DNA of 64,000 bases, taken from Paracoccus lichenicola (GTDB lineage Bacteria > Pseudomonadota > Alphaproteobacteria > Rhodobacterales > Rhodobacteraceae). Below, piece by piece: positions 41,086-51,300 of this stretch. The translations under genes were made by a program, and so were the position numbers. The DNA is taken from the NCBI RefSeq assembly GCF_009708075.1, contig NZ_WMBT01000010.1, forward strand, positions 62,001 through 126,000, written 5' to 3'. Under the pieces are notes generated by a model. That model had not been told where the DNA came from and ran no database searches. It worked only from the letters and a program-made list of their open reading frames with translations. Each line of letters opens with the position of its first letter. Position 1 is the stretch's first letter.

Positions 41086-41331
41086 CCGGGGCCGGTCGAG
41101 GCCCTGCCCGAGATGTTCGACCGGCGCGGCAAGCAGGCGCTTTACGTCCTGGCCCAGCTTTGCGTGATCGGCGGCAATGCCGTCGTGATGGTGGTGGCGT
41201 TCCAGGTGGGCAACATGTCCTGGATCGACCTCAGCCCCGTGCTGGGCCTGCCCGCCACCTACAGCTATTTCGCGCTGTCCGGGGGCGCCGCCCTGGTGAT
41301 CCTGGCCACGCTGGCCATCACCGTCCGCCTG
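41086..41331 (+). pseudogene. TRAP DctQ-like C-terminal fragment, fused in frame to the next gene
   Basis: About 82 codons: PVEALPEMFDRRGKQALYVL, a membrane segment (VIGGNAVVMVVAFQVG), SPVLGLPATYSYFALSGGAA and a second membrane segment. This is the order of the last two helices of a TRAP small permease, and the LGLPxxxxY motif is conserved there. The N-terminal two helices are missing. The frame runs without a stop into the isomerase gene at 41332, so a read-through product would be a membrane-anchored fusion. Confidence 0.65.
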
Positions 41332-42147
41332 GTGAAACTCGGCCTGGGCAGCTATGCCTTTCGCTGGTCCATCGGCATCAAGGACAGGCAGCCCCCAACG
41401 CCCATGACGGCGATGGAGGTGCTGGAGATCGCGCACCGTCACGGCCTGTCCGTCGTGCAATATGCCGACAACCTGCCGCTGGACCGGCTGTCTGCCGAAG
41501 ACCACCGGGCGCTGAAGGCGCGGGCGGACGGATACGGCATGACGCTGGAACTGGGCACGCAAGGCTTCAATGCCGCCGAACTGGCCCGCTACATCCCCAT
41601 CGGCCAGCGGATCGGGTCGAATATCCTGCGCGTGGCGCTGGATGCCGAGGACGCGCTGATCCCGGTGCCCGATCTGGCGGCGCAACTGCGCGAACTGCTG
41701 CCCGACGGCAAGGCGGCGGGGTTGCGCTTCGCCATCGAGAACCACTTCGACTATCCCTCGCCCCGGATGGTGCAGCTTCTGGACGCGGTGGCCGACGACG
41801 CGCTTGGCGTCTGCCTGGACGTGGCCAATTCGATCTGCGCGGGCGAATGGCCGATGCAGACCGTGCGGATGCTGGCGCCCCATGCCATCAACCTGCACTT
41901 CAAGGATTACCGGATCACGCCCGACCCTTACGGCGTGGGCTTCCGCATCCACGGCACGCCCCTAGGCCAGGGCCGCGCCGAACTGGCCGAGGTTCTGGAC
42001 GCGCTGGCCCATTGCGACCCGGACATGAGCGTGATCCTGGAACACTGGCTGCCCCCGTCCGACGACATGGAGGCCACGCGCGCGCTGGAACACGAATGGC
42101 TGGACCGCACCGTGGCGGCGGCCAGGCGGCTGTTGGCGGGGCGGTAG
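41332..42147 (+). CDS. sugar phosphate isomerase/epimerase (xylose-isomerase-like TIM barrel)
   Basis: A 271-residue TIM barrel. From GTG 41332 the protein reads MKLGLGSYAFRWSIG, a standard start for this family. Candidate metal ligands are the glutamate of FAIENHFDY (about 135), the aspartate of VCLDVANS, the histidine of NLHFKDY and the glutamate of VILEHWLP. All are present, so the enzyme is probably active. It sits just before a dihydroxyacetone/erythrulose-type kinase, an association known from tetritol catabolism, where such enzymes act on tetrulose phosphates. The open frame extends upstream through the DctQ relic, so the true start is inferred from homology. Confidence 0.8.
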   Translation: MKLGLGSYAFRWSIGIKDRQPPTPMTAMEVLEIAHRHGLSVVQYADNLPLDRLSAEDHRALKARADGYGMTLELGTQGFNAAELARYIPIGQRIGSNILRVALDAEDALIPVPDLAAQLRELLPDGKAAGLRFAIENHFDYPSPRMVQLLDAVADDALGVCLDVANSICAGEWPMQTVRMLAPHAINLHFKDYRITPDPYGVGFRIHGTPLGQGRAELAEVLDALAHCDPDMSVILEHWLPPSDDMEATRALEHEWLDRTVAAARRLLAGR

Positions 42148-42306
42148 GCCGGGGCCGGCCTTGCGACCGCGCCCTTGCCGGGGGGGCGCGATCAACAGGC
42201 GGGCTTTGACAGCCGCTTCCCGGTGGACCATCACAACGGCCGCGGCCCGGGCGTCTGCGCCCGCAACCGCGACCGCATCCGACAGATCACGAGGGGGGAT
42301 CCGCAC

Positions 42307-44010
42307 ATGACACAGGTTTTCGACGCGCCCGACCGGTTCGCCGAAACGGCCTTGCAGGGCTTCTGCGCCGCCAATGCCGACCGCGTGCGCGCCGTCCCGC
42401 ATGGCGCGGTGCGCGCCGCGCCGGGGCCGCGCGGCAAGGTGGCGCTGCTGGTGGGCGGCGGGTCGGGGCATTACCCGGCCTTCCTGGGCTATGTCGGCAC
42501 CGGGTTCGCCGACGGGGCGGTGGCGGGGGATGTCTTCGCCTCGCCCTCGGCCGCGTGGATTTACGGCGTCGCCAGGGCCGCGAACCGGGGCGGCGGGGTG
42601 ATCCTGGGCTTCGGCAACTATGCGGGCGACGTGCTGAACTTCGGCGCGGCCGCCGAACGCCTGCGGGCCGAGGGGATCGACGCGCGCCTCCTGGCCGTGA
42701 CGGATGACGTGGCCAGCGCGGGGGCGCATGAGCGTTCCAGGCGGCGCGGCGTTGCGGGCGATCTGGCCGTCTTCAAGATCGTCGGCGCGGCGGCCGAGGC
42801 GGGCCTGGACATGGACGCGGTGATGGCCGTGGGGGCCAAGGCGAACGGGGCCACGGTGTCCTTCGGCCTGGCCTTCGACGGCTGCACGCTGCCCGGCCAG
42901 GGCAAGCCGCTGTTCACGGTGGATGCGGGCCAGGTGGGCATGGGCCTTGGCATCCATGGCGAGCCGGGCATCAGCACGCAGGCGATGATGCCCGCCGCCG
43001 ATCTGGCGCGCACGCTGCTGGCACCGCTGCTGGCCGAACGCCCCGGGGACCATGACGGGCGCGTGGCCGTGATCCTCAACGGCCTGGGCCGCACGAAATA
43101 CGAGGAACTGTTCGTCCTGTGGCATCACCTGACCGGGATGCTGGCGGACGCCGGCCTGACCCCGGTGGACCCCGAGGTCGGCGAATTCGTCACCAGCCTG
43201 GACATGGCGGGCTGTTCGCTGACCCTGACCTGGCTGGACGATCAGCTTGAAGGCTACTGGCGCGCCCCCGCCGACGCCCCCGCCTTCCGCAAGGGCACCG
43301 TCGCGCGGCCCCTGGACGCCGAGGCGGTGGACGCGGGCACCGAGACCGCGACCGCGATCGCCCCCGGCAGCGCCGCCTCGCAAGAGGCCGGTCGCCGCGT
43401 GGCCGCGCTGATCGGCCATGTCGCGAATGCCCTGGCCGATGCCGAGGAGGAACTGGGCCGCATCGACGCCCAGGCGGGCGATGGCGACCACGGGCAGGGC
43501 ATGGCGCGCGGGTCCGCCGCCGCCGTGGCCGCTGCCGAAAGGGCGGTTATGGCGGGGGCAGGGGCGGGCACGGTCCTGTCGCGGGCGGGCGATGCCTGGG
43601 CGAACCGCGCGGGCGGCACCTCGGGCGCGCTGTGGGGCGTGGCGCTGCGGGCGTGGGGCCAGGCGCTTGGCGATGCCGGCAAGCCCTCTGCCCGAACCGT
43701 CGCGCAAGGCGCGCGGGCGGCGCAGGATGCCATCGTCCGGCTGGGCGGCGCCAAGGTCGGCGACAAGACCCTGGTCGATGCGCTTGTGCCGTTCGTTCAG
43801 GTGCTGGACGAACGGGTTGGCGCGGGCGAAACCCTGGGGGTGGCCTGGGCCGCCGCCGCCGCCCGCGCGACCGAGGCCGCGGACGCCACCGCCGGGCTGG
43901 TCCCCCGTCTGGGCCGCGCGCGTCCCCTGGCGGAACGCAGCCTGGGCCACCCGGACGCGGGCGCGGTGTCGCTGGCGCTGTGCGCCCGCGTGGTCGGCGC
44001 GAACCTTTGA
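42307..44010 (+). CDS. dihydroxyacetone kinase-family protein (DhaK-DhaL fusion; triose/erythrulose kinase)
   Basis: A 567-residue ATP-dependent kinase. The K domain (about 1-330) has LLVGGGSGHYPAFLGYVG and GMGLGIHGEPGI, the latter containing the histidine that holds the keto substrate. The L domain (about 365-567) has IDAQAGDGDHGQGM, the aspartates of the Mg-ATP site, plus WANRAGGTSGALWG and the GDKTLVDAL motif. Fused enzymes like this phosphorylate dihydroxyacetone or D/L-erythrulose. The neighbouring isomerase and transketolase relic favour a tetrulose pathway. AGGGGGGAT lies close upstream of the ATG. Confidence 0.9.
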   Translation: MTQVFDAPDRFAETALQGFCAANADRVRAVPHGAVRAAPGPRGKVALLVGGGSGHYPAFLGYVGTGFADGAVAGDVFASPSAAWIYGVARAANRGGGVILGFGNYAGDVLNFGAAAERLRAEGIDARLLAVTDDVASAGAHERSRRRGVAGDLAVFKIVGAAAEAGLDMDAVMAVGAKANGATVSFGLAFDGCTLPGQGKPLFTVDAGQVGMGLGIHGEPGISTQAMMPAADLARTLLAPLLAERPGDHDGRVAVILNGLGRTKYEELFVLWHHLTGMLADAGLTPVDPEVGEFVTSLDMAGCSLTLTWLDDQLEGYWRAPADAPAFRKGTVARPLDAEAVDAGTETATAIAPGSAASQEAGRRVAALIGHVANALADAEEELGRIDAQAGDGDHGQGMARGSAAAVAAAERAVMAGAGAGTVLSRAGDAWANRAGGTSGALWGVALRAWGQALGDAGKPSARTVAQGARAAQDAIVRLGGAKVGDKTLVDALVPFVQVLDERVGAGETLGVAWAAAAARATEAADATAGLVPRLGRARPLAERSLGHPDAGAVSLALCARVVGANL

Positions 44011-44302
44011 GCCTGCTGCCGGGCGCCCTTGCAGGACAAAGACGCGTCCGGTCACGGGCCTGAACGCAGCCTTGCCAAGCTCTGACCCACATTCACCCCC
44101 CGGCGGGGCGGTATCCTGCTTGCAATCGTTTCGGCGCCCCCTCTAGATCGTGTGGGATCCTTCAAATCCGGCGCGGCGCTCGAAACGGAAGCGGTGCCCT
44201 CGGACAGCAAGCCAGTCGCGCGCAACGGCATCGTCCCGTGCGCCCACGCTTTCCACCCCTTATCGAACTCCGAGAAACTGGGGGTCGCGTCCACACGCAG
44301 CC
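44011..44302. other. junction region between kinase gene and livG remnant, no gene assigned
   Basis: 292 bases in which neither flanking gene continues. The minus strand has an open frame with FSEFDKGWKAWAHG and KDPTRSRGGAE, but I cannot match it to a family. This is where the 5' part of a second liv operon (livJ, livH, livM, most of livG) appears to have been lost. Confidence 0.45.
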
Positions 44303-44563
44303 TTGGCCATGGACCCGAAGATCGTCCTTTTGATGGCCGGGCTGAACGAGACCGAGGTCCGGGAAATCGTCGATCTCGTCCTGCGGCTGAACAGGCTGGG
44401 CACGACCTTTCTCGTGATCGAGCACAACCTGAAGGTCGTGCGCGCCTTTGCCCGGCGGGTGCTGGTGCTGAACCGCGGCGCCCTGCTGGCCCAGGGGACC
44501 GCGGACGAGGTTCTGGGCGATCCCGCCGTGATCGAAGCCTATATCGGAAGGACATCGGCATGA
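44303..44563 (+). pseudogene. livG: livG remnant, C-terminal third only
   Basis: The readable part, LAMDPKIVLLMAGLNETEV to YIGRTSA, aligns with the end of LivG ATPases. Walker A, Q-loop and signature motif are missing. In addition, the Walker B segment that should read like LLLDEPMAGLN is reduced to VLLMAGLN, which removes the catalytic Asp-Glu. It still keeps the switch region FLVIEHNLKVV and its four-base overlap (ATGA) with the intact livF. It cannot hydrolyse ATP. Confidence 0.8.
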
Positions 44564-45279
44564 GCGGGCTTCGGCTGACGATCAGCGACCTGTCGTCCGG
44601 CCATGGCCAGATCCGGGTGCTGCGCGACATCTCGTTCAGCGTGGCCGAGGGCGAGGTGTCCGCCATCGTCGGCGCGAACGGCGCGGGCAAGACGACGCTT
44701 TTGTCCACGATCGCGGGGCTGATCCGGCCCACCGGGGGCAGGATCGTCCTGGGGGATCGCGACATCACCCGCCTGCCGGCGCATGTGCTGCCGGGCCTTG
44801 GTCTGGCGCTGGTGCCGGAAGGGGGGCGGCTTTTCCCGTTCATGTCGGTGCAGGACAACCTGCAACTGGGCGCCTATGGCGCGGTCTCGAGGCGGGAATC
44901 CGCAAGCCGCATGGAGGAGTTGATCGCCATCTTCCCGATCCTGGGCGAAAGGCGGACCCAGCTTGCGGGACGATTGTCGGGGGGCGAGCGCCAGATGTGC
45001 GCCGTCGCCCGCGCCCTGATGAGCCGGCCGCGGTTCCTGATGCTGGACGAACCCTCGGTCGGCCTGTCGCCCCTGATGACGGAAAAGGTGCTCGACACGG
45101 TGACCGCCCTGGCCCGGCGCGAGACGCTGGGCGTGGTGATCGTGGAACAGCGCGTGACCGAGGCCCTGGAGGTCGCCGACACGGCGCATGTGCTGGACCA
45201 TGGCCGCATCGTGCAATCGGACCGGGCCGAGGTGCTGCGCAACGACCGCCGGATCCAGGAAACCTACATGGGGCTTTAG
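44560..45279 (+). CDS. livF: ABC transporter ATP-binding protein (LivF-like), orphaned
   Basis: A 239-residue, apparently intact LivF: Walker A GANGAGKTTL (about residue 37), Q-loop GLALVPEGGRLFPFMS, signature LSGGERQMCAVARAL, Walker B FLMLDEPSVGLSP and switch VIVEQRVTEAL. Its partners (permeases, binding protein, working LivG) are not adjacent. It either works with the liv proteins encoded at 33.8-38.4 kb or is on the way to decay. It differs clearly from the LivF at 35684, so it is not a recent duplicate. Confidence 0.9.
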   Translation: MSGLRLTISDLSSGHGQIRVLRDISFSVAEGEVSAIVGANGAGKTTLLSTIAGLIRPTGGRIVLGDRDITRLPAHVLPGLGLALVPEGGRLFPFMSVQDNLQLGAYGAVSRRESASRMEELIAIFPILGERRTQLAGRLSGGERQMCAVARALMSRPRFLMLDEPSVGLSPLMTEKVLDTVTALARRETLGVVIVEQRVTEALEVADTAHVLDHGRIVQSDRAEVLRNDRRIQETYMGL

Positions 45280-45346
45280 CGTTGCGCGGTGCTGCCGTCG
45301 CGGCCATGTGACGGCCGCTCCGCCAAGGCGAGGCATGACGGTGCGG

Positions 45347-45979
45347 TCAAGCGTACAGGCGGCGGATGCCCGCGTTGAAGCGCGCGATCTCGCGCGGCTC
45401 AGGCTCGCGGCCCGCGTAGATCTTCACGTACATCGGAATACGCTCCAGCCGCGTCTCGATGTCTTCCCGGGCCTGCATGGAGATATAGCCGATCTGCACC
45501 AGATAGACCGTGCGCGCCCGCACGTCGGCCTCGGCCTCGTCATGGCCCCAGCGGGCCATCATCCGGGACAGCGCCCCAAGCCGGGCCTCGTCGGCGGCCT
45601 TGACGCGGGCGGCGGCCCGTTCGTCCTGCAAGGCCCAGCTGCGCACCGCGAATTCCAGCCGCGAATCGAAGACGTTCGCCGACAGGAAGCAGGTCAGGAC
45701 GTTCAGCATCGCCTCGGACACGCTTTCGGCGTATTGCGTGGTGGCATCCACCAGGGGCCGGGTCGTGCGGTCCTCCCAGCCGTCGATCAGGGCGGCCAGC
45801 AGCGCCTCTCGATCGGCGAAGAACCAGTAGAAGCTGGTGCGCGACAGGTTCAGCCGCTTGGCCAGGGGCAGGATCTTCACCGCGTCGATGCCGCCCTCGA
45901 TCAGCGCCCGATAGCCGGCCTCGAGCCAGCCTTCGCGCGATCCGCGCCATCCGGTATCCGCTGCATTCGCCTGATCCAT
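45347..45979 (-). CDS. TetR-family transcriptional regulator
   Basis: A 210-residue regulator. The helix-turn-helix lies at about residues 30-60 (ILPLAKRLNLSRTSFYWFF then DREALLAALI). The C-terminal ligand-binding domain has no recognisable specificity. It is divergent from the flavoprotein gene at 46129 and most likely represses it, probably through the 17-base palindrome at 46032-46048. ATG 45979 starts directly at MDQANAAD; an upstream start at 46024 would leave a less typical N-terminus. Confidence 0.87.
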   Translation of the reverse strand: MDQANAADTGWRGSREGWLEAGYRALIEGGIDAVKILPLAKRLNLSRTSFYWFFADREALLAALIDGWEDRTTRPLVDATTQYAESVSEAMLNVLTCFLSANVFDSRLEFAVRSWALQDERAAARVKAADEARLGALSRMMARWGHDEAEADVRARTVYLVQIGYISMQAREDIETRLERIPMYVKIYAGREPEPREIARFNAGIRRLYA

Positions 45980-46031
45980 GATCCCCTGGATAGGCTGTCG
46001 CGCCCCTGCCGGCAAGCATCGCATCCAACCT

Positions 46032-46048
46032 TGAACGCCTTGCGTTCA
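46032..46048. promoter_or_regulatory. perfect palindrome, candidate TetR operator
   Basis: TGAACGC-CTT-GCGTTCA, a 17-base perfect inverted repeat in the 149-base gap between divergent tetR and flavoprotein genes. Size and placement are what is expected of a TetR-family operator. Confidence 0.6.
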
Positions 46049-46063
46049 CCCATGTTTTATAAC

Positions 46064-46092
46064 TTGACAGGGCTGAACATTCCGGGAAACAT
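46064..46092 (+). promoter_or_regulatory. candidate sigma-70 promoter for the flavoprotein gene
   Basis: TTGACA (46064-46069), a 17-base spacer, then AAACAT (46087-46092). The -35 box is a consensus match and the -10 box is weak. It sits just downstream of the palindrome and 37 bases before the ATG. Confidence 0.35.
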
Positions 46093-46128
46093 CGCCGGCA
46101 CGCAAATCCCCCCTTTCGCAGGCAGATC

Positions 46129-48165
46129 ATGTCCAACGACCCCCTCTTGCAGCCCTATCGGTTGAAGCACCTGACGCTTCGCAACCGGATCATGATCACC
46201 AGCCATGAACCCGCCTACCCCGAGGACGGGATGCCCAAGGACCGTTACCGCGCCTATCACGTGGAACGGGCCAGGGCGGGGGTGGCGCTGACCATGACGG
46301 CGGGGTCTGCGTCCGTGTCGCGCGACAGCCCGCCGGTCTTCAACAACATCCTGGCCTGGAAGGACGAGGTGGTCGGCTGGATGCGCAAGCTGACCGACGA
46401 ATGCCACGATCATGGCTGCGCCGTGATGATCCAGCTGACGCATCTGGGCCGGCGCACCCGTTGGGACAAGGCCGACTGGCTGCCGGTGGTCTCGCCCAGC
46501 CACGAACGCGAGGCCGCGCACCGGTCCTTCCCGAAGAAGATGGAGGATTGGGACATCGCCCGCATCATCGGCGATTACGTCGATGCGGCGGAACGGATGA
46601 AGGCGGCGGGCCTGGACGGGCTGGAATTGCAGGCCTATGGCCACCTGATGGACCAGTTCTGGTCGCCGCTGACCAACGACCTGGACGGTCCCTATGGCGG
46701 CTCCCTCGACAACCGGCTGCGCTTCACCTTCGACATCCTGCGCGGCATCCGCGACCGCTGCGGGCCGGATTTCATCCTGGGGGTGCGCTATACCGGCGAC
46801 GAATGCCTGGCGGGCGGGTTCGATGCCGGGGACGGAATCGCCATCTCGCACAAGCTGAAGGACAGCGGGCTGGTCGATTTCCTGAACGTGGTGCGCGGCC
46901 ACATCGACACCGACGCGGGCCTGACCGACGTGATCCCGGTGCAGGGGATGCGCAACGCCCCGCATCTGGAATTCGCGGGTGCGATCCGGCGCGCCACCGA
47001 TTTTCCCACCTTTCACGCCGCCAAGATCCCCGACGTGCCGACCGCGCGCCACGCCATCGCGGCGGGCCTGGTGGACATGGTCGGCATGACGCGCGCCCAC
47101 ATCGCCGACCCGCACCTGGTGCGCAAGATCGTCGAAGGGCGCGAGGACGACATCCGCCCCTGCGTCGGCGCGAACTATTGCCTGGACCGCATCTATCAGG
47201 GCGAGCTGGCCTTCTGCCTGCACAACGCCGCCACGGGGCGCGAGGAAACGATGCCGCATGTGATCCCGGCGGCGCCCATCAGAAAGCGCGTGACCATCGT
47301 GGGCGCCGGTCCCGCCGGCATGGAGGCCGCCCGCGTCGCCGCCGAACGCGGCCATGCCGTCACCGTCTTCGAGGCCGCCGACCGGCCCGGCGGCCAGATC
47401 CGCCTGACCGCGCTGCAGGAACGCCGGCGCGAGATGATGGCGATCATCGCCTGGCGCCAGGCCATGTGCGAGCGTCACGGCGTGACCTTCCGCTTCAACA
47501 CCGTCGCCGAGGCGGGCGACGTGCTGGCCACCGATCCCGACGAGGTGATCATCGCCACCGGCGGCCTGCCCCATACCGAGGTTCTGACAGAGGGCAACGA
47601 CCTTGTCGTCTCGGCCTGGGACATCCTGTCGGGCGACGTGAAGCCGGGCGGCGACGTGCTGATCCATGACGACGCGGGCGACCACGCGGCGCTGCAAGCC
47701 GCGGATCTCATCGCCGCGACCGGGGCCAGGGTGGAAATCGTGACGCCCGACCGCGCCTTCGCGCCCGAGGTGATGGCCATGAACCTGGTCCCCTACATGC
47801 GCAGCCTTCAGGCCCGCGACACGACCTTCACCGTGACCTGGCGGCTGCAATCGGTCGCGCGGGACGGCAACCGGCTGCGCGCCACCCTGGGCAGCGATTA
47901 CGGCGGGATCACGCGCGAGCGGATCGTGGATCAGGTGGTCGTCAACCACGGCACCCGGCCGCTGGACGAATTGTATTTCGACCTGAAGCCCCTGTCCTCG
48001 AACGGGGGCGAGGTCGATTACGAGGCGCTGACCACCGGCGGATTGCAAGACGTGCGCACCAATCCCGGCGGCGCCTTCCGCCTGTTCCGCATCGGCGATG
48101 CGGTGGCCGCCCGCAACACCCATGCCGCGATCTATGACGCGCTGCGGCTGGTGAAGGACATCTGA
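46129..48165 (+). CDS. N-methylproline demethylase-like flavoprotein (OYE/dienoyl-CoA reductase family)
   Basis: A 678-residue enzyme. Residues about 1-360 are an FMN TIM barrel of the old-yellow-enzyme type, with [26 protein letters not shown] and HAAKIPDV. An iron-sulfur region follows (CVGANYC, then a Cys 12 residues on). Residues about 385-678 are a nucleotide-binding reductase half with [17 protein letters not shown] and VIIATGG. This layout is that of dimethylamine/histamine dehydrogenases, and the SHEP...YPEDG opening matches the stachydrine-pathway StcD group, which demethylates N-methylproline. One cysteine of the usual four-Cys set is Ala here. The divergent TetR is the probable regulator. 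The substrate is inferred. Confidence 0.8.
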   Translation: MSNDPLLQPYRLKHLTLRNRIMITSHEPAYPEDGMPKDRYRAYHVERARAGVALTMTAGSASVSRDSPPVFNNILAWKDEVVGWMRKLTDECHDHGCAVMIQLTHLGRRTRWDKADWLPVVSPSHEREAAHRSFPKKMEDWDIARIIGDYVDAAERMKAAGLDGLELQAYGHLMDQFWSPLTNDLDGPYGGSLDNRLRFTFDILRGIRDRCGPDFILGVRYTGDECLAGGFDAGDGIAISHKLKDSGLVDFLNVVRGHIDTDAGLTDVIPVQGMRNAPHLEFAGAIRRATDFPTFHAAKIPDVPTARHAIAAGLVDMVGMTRAHIADPHLVRKIVEGREDDIRPCVGANYCLDRIYQGELAFCLHNAATGREETMPHVIPAAPIRKRVTIVGAGPAGMEAARVAAERGHAVTVFEAADRPGGQIRLTALQERRREMMAIIAWRQAMCERHGVTFRFNTVAEAGDVLATDPDEVIIATGGLPHTEVLTEGNDLVVSAWDILSGDVKPGGDVLIHDDAGDHAALQAADLIAATGARVEIVTPDRAFAPEVMAMNLVPYMRSLQARDTTFTVTWRLQSVARDGNRLRATLGSDYGGITRERIVDQVVVNHGTRPLDELYFDLKPLSSNGGEVDYEALTTGGLQDVRTNPGGAFRLFRIGDAVAARNTHAAIYDALRLVKDI

Positions 48166-48308
48166 GCCGGGACGATCCTCGTGCCCGGGAAGCGGGCATC
48201 GGGGACGTGGGACCGCAGCGGCCCGACATGGCCCAAGGCCGGCGGCAGCGGTCCGAAGGGACAGGGGCGGGATCGACGGACCCCGCCCGCGAAGGATCGG
48301 CCCGGGGA

Positions 48309-51300
48309 TCAGGCAACGGCGGGTTTCGCGGCTTTCCGGCGCGTCCGGCTGAACAGGCCCAGCACGAAGACGAAGAACACCGGCACGAAGAACACCGCCA
48401 GGATCGTGGCCGAGACCATGCCGCCGATCACGCCGGTGCCGATGGCGTTCTGCGACGCGGCCGATGCGCCCGTGGCGATGGCCAGCGGCACCACGCCCAG
48501 GGTGAAGGCCAGCGAGGTCATCAGGATCGGGCGGAAGCGCAGCTTGGCCGCCTTGACCGCCGCGTCGATCAGGCTCATTCCTTCTTCCCGCAGATCCTTG
48601 GCGAATTCCACGATCAGGATCGCGTTCTTGGCGGACAGACCGATGATCGCGATCAGGCCGACCTTGAAATACACGTCGTTCGGCATGTCGCGCAGCATCA
48701 CCGCCGCGATGCAGCCGATCACCCCCAAGGGCACCACAAGCATCACCGACAGCGGGATCGACCAGCTTTCGTAAAGCCCCGAGAGCAGCAGGAAGACGAA
48801 CAGGATCGACATCGCGAACAGGATCGTCGAGGTGTTGCCCGAGCTGATCTCCTCCAGCGTCTGGCCGGTCCATTCATAGGCGAAGCCCTCGGGCAGTTCG
48901 GCCGCCAGCCGCTCCATCTCGGCCACGGCGGCGCCCGACGAGAAGCCGGGCAAGGCGTTCCCGGCGATCCGCACCGCGGGATAGCCGTTGTAGCCCACCA
49001 CCTGGCTGGCGCCCTGGCTCCAGTCCACCGTGGCAAAGGACGAGAACGGCACCATGCCGCCGTTCGCGTTGCGCACGGTCAGGTTCAGGATGTCCTCGGC
49101 CTGCATCCGGCTTTCTTCCTGCGCCTGCACGATCACGCGCTGCATCCGGCCTTCGTTCGGGAAGTCGTTGACATAGGCCGACCCCAGGTTCGCCGACAGC
49201 GTCTGGTTGATGTCGGCAAAGGCCACGCCGAAGGTCTGGGCCTTGTCGCGGTCGATCAGGACCGAAACCTGGGCCGCCGCCGGCATCCCCTCGACCCGCA
49301 GGCCGGTGACGACGCCGCCGGTCCCCGCCTCGGCCATCAGTTGCTGGGCCGCCGCGGTCAGGGCCTGCTGGCCGTTGCCGCCGCGATCCTGCAAGCGGAA
49401 GCTGAACCCGCCCGAGGTGCCGAAGCCCGGAATGGCCGGGGGCGACAGCGAATAGATCTGCGCGTCCTTGGTCCCGAACAGGGCCATGTTGGCGTCGTTG
49501 GCGATCTGGCTCGCGCTTTGGTCGCGTTCGGACCAGTCGGTGAAGGTGATGAAGGCCAGCCCCGCATTTGGTCCCTGCCCCGAGAACGAAAAGCCCCGGA
49601 TCCCCACGACGTTCTCGACCGCCGGGTTCTGGCCGTAATGGGTCTCGATCACCTGGATGGCGGCGTCGGTGCGCTGCGAACTGGCGGTGGGCGGCGTCTG
49701 GATGTCCGAAAGGATGAAGCCCTGGTCCTCGTCGGGCAGGAACCCCGTCGGCAAGGCGGTGAAGCCAAGGCCCGTCAGCACGACGATGCCCGCATAGACC
49801 AGCATCACCAGCCCGGTCCGCCGGGTCAGCATCGACACGCCGCGGCCATAGCGTTCGGTGGCCGCGTCGAAGCGGCGGTTGAACCAGCCGAAGAAGCCCT
49901 TCTTCTCGTGATGGCCCGTGACGGGCTTGAGGAAGGTCGCGCACAGCGCGGGCGTCAGCGTCAAGGCCAGAAAGGCCGAGAACAGGATCGACACCACCAT
50001 CGTCAGCGCGAACTGGCGATAGATGATCCCGGTCGCTCCGGGAAAGAAGGCCATGGGGATGAACACGGCGGCCAGCACCAGCGTGATGCCGATGATCGCG
50101 CCCGAAATCTCGTTCATGGCCTTTTGCGTGGCCTCCTTGGGGGGCAGGCCTTCATGGGCCATGATCCGCTCGACGTTCTCGATCACGACGATGGCGTCGT
50201 CCACCAGGATGCCGATGGCCAGCACCATCGCGAACATCGTCAGCACGTTGATGGAAAAGCCCGCCACCAGCATCACCGCGACGGTGCCCGCCAGCGCGAT
50301 CGGCACGACGATCGTCGGGATCAGCGTGTAGCGGAAGTTCTGTAAAAACAGGAACATCACGACGAAGACCAGGACCACCGCCTCGACCAGGGTGTGGATC
50401 ACCTTCTCGATGGATTTTTCCACGAAGGGCGCGGTGTCATAGGGGATCGCATAGTCGATGCCCTCGGGGAAGAAGGCCGACAGCTCCTCCATGGTGGCCC
50501 GCACCGCCTCGGAGGTCGCCAGCGCGTTGCCGGTCGAGGACAGCTGGATGCCCACCGCCGCCGTCGGCTGGCCGTTCAGGCGCGAGGCGAAGGTATAGGT
50601 GTCCGCCCCCACCTCGATCCGGGCCACGTCGCGCAGCCGCACGGTCGAGCCGTCGGTGTTGGCGCGCAGCACGATGTCGCCGAATTCCTCGGGCCGGGTC
50701 AGCTGGCCCCGCACCAGCACGGTTGCCGTCAGCTGCTGGTTCACCGGATTGGGATCCGCGCCGATCTGGCCCGCCGCCACCTGGGCGTTCTGGGCGCGGA
50801 TCGCGGCCGACACGTCGGCAGGCGACAGGTTCAGGCCGGTCAGCTTGTCGGGGTCGAGCCAGATCCGCAGCGCCTCCTCGGACGCGAAGACCTGGGCGCG
50901 GCCCACCCCGTCGATGCGGCGGATCTCGCCCACGACGTTGCGGTTGATATAGTCGCCAAGCGCCACGTCGCCCATGGACCCGTCGGTCGATGTCAGCGAC
51001 ACCATCATCAGGAAGCCCGCGCCGGCCTCCTCGACGGTGACGCCCTGGTCCACGACCGTTTGCGGCAGCACGGGTTCGACCCGGCTGACGGCGTTCTGGA
51101 TATCGACCTGGGCCGTGCCGACATCCGTTCCGGGTTCAAAGGTCGCCGTGATCGAGATCGCCCCCGACACGTCCGAGGTGGATTCGAAATACCGGATGCC
51201 TTGGATGCCGTTCAGCTCCTCCTCGATCGGCTGGGCGACGGATTGATACATCTCGGTCGGCGAGGCGCCGGTATAGACGGTCGAGATCTGGATCTGCGGC

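Noticed and set aside
44052..44302. Possible transposase end on the minus strand (FSEFDKGWKAWAHG)
   Set aside because: Resemblance was only an impression; no catalytic motif or terminal inverted repeats were found, so no mobile element is called.
48207..50345. Plus-strand open frame of 712 codons opposite the RND pump
   Set aside because: Shadow of the AcrB-like gene; His/Arg/Gln-rich with no domain.
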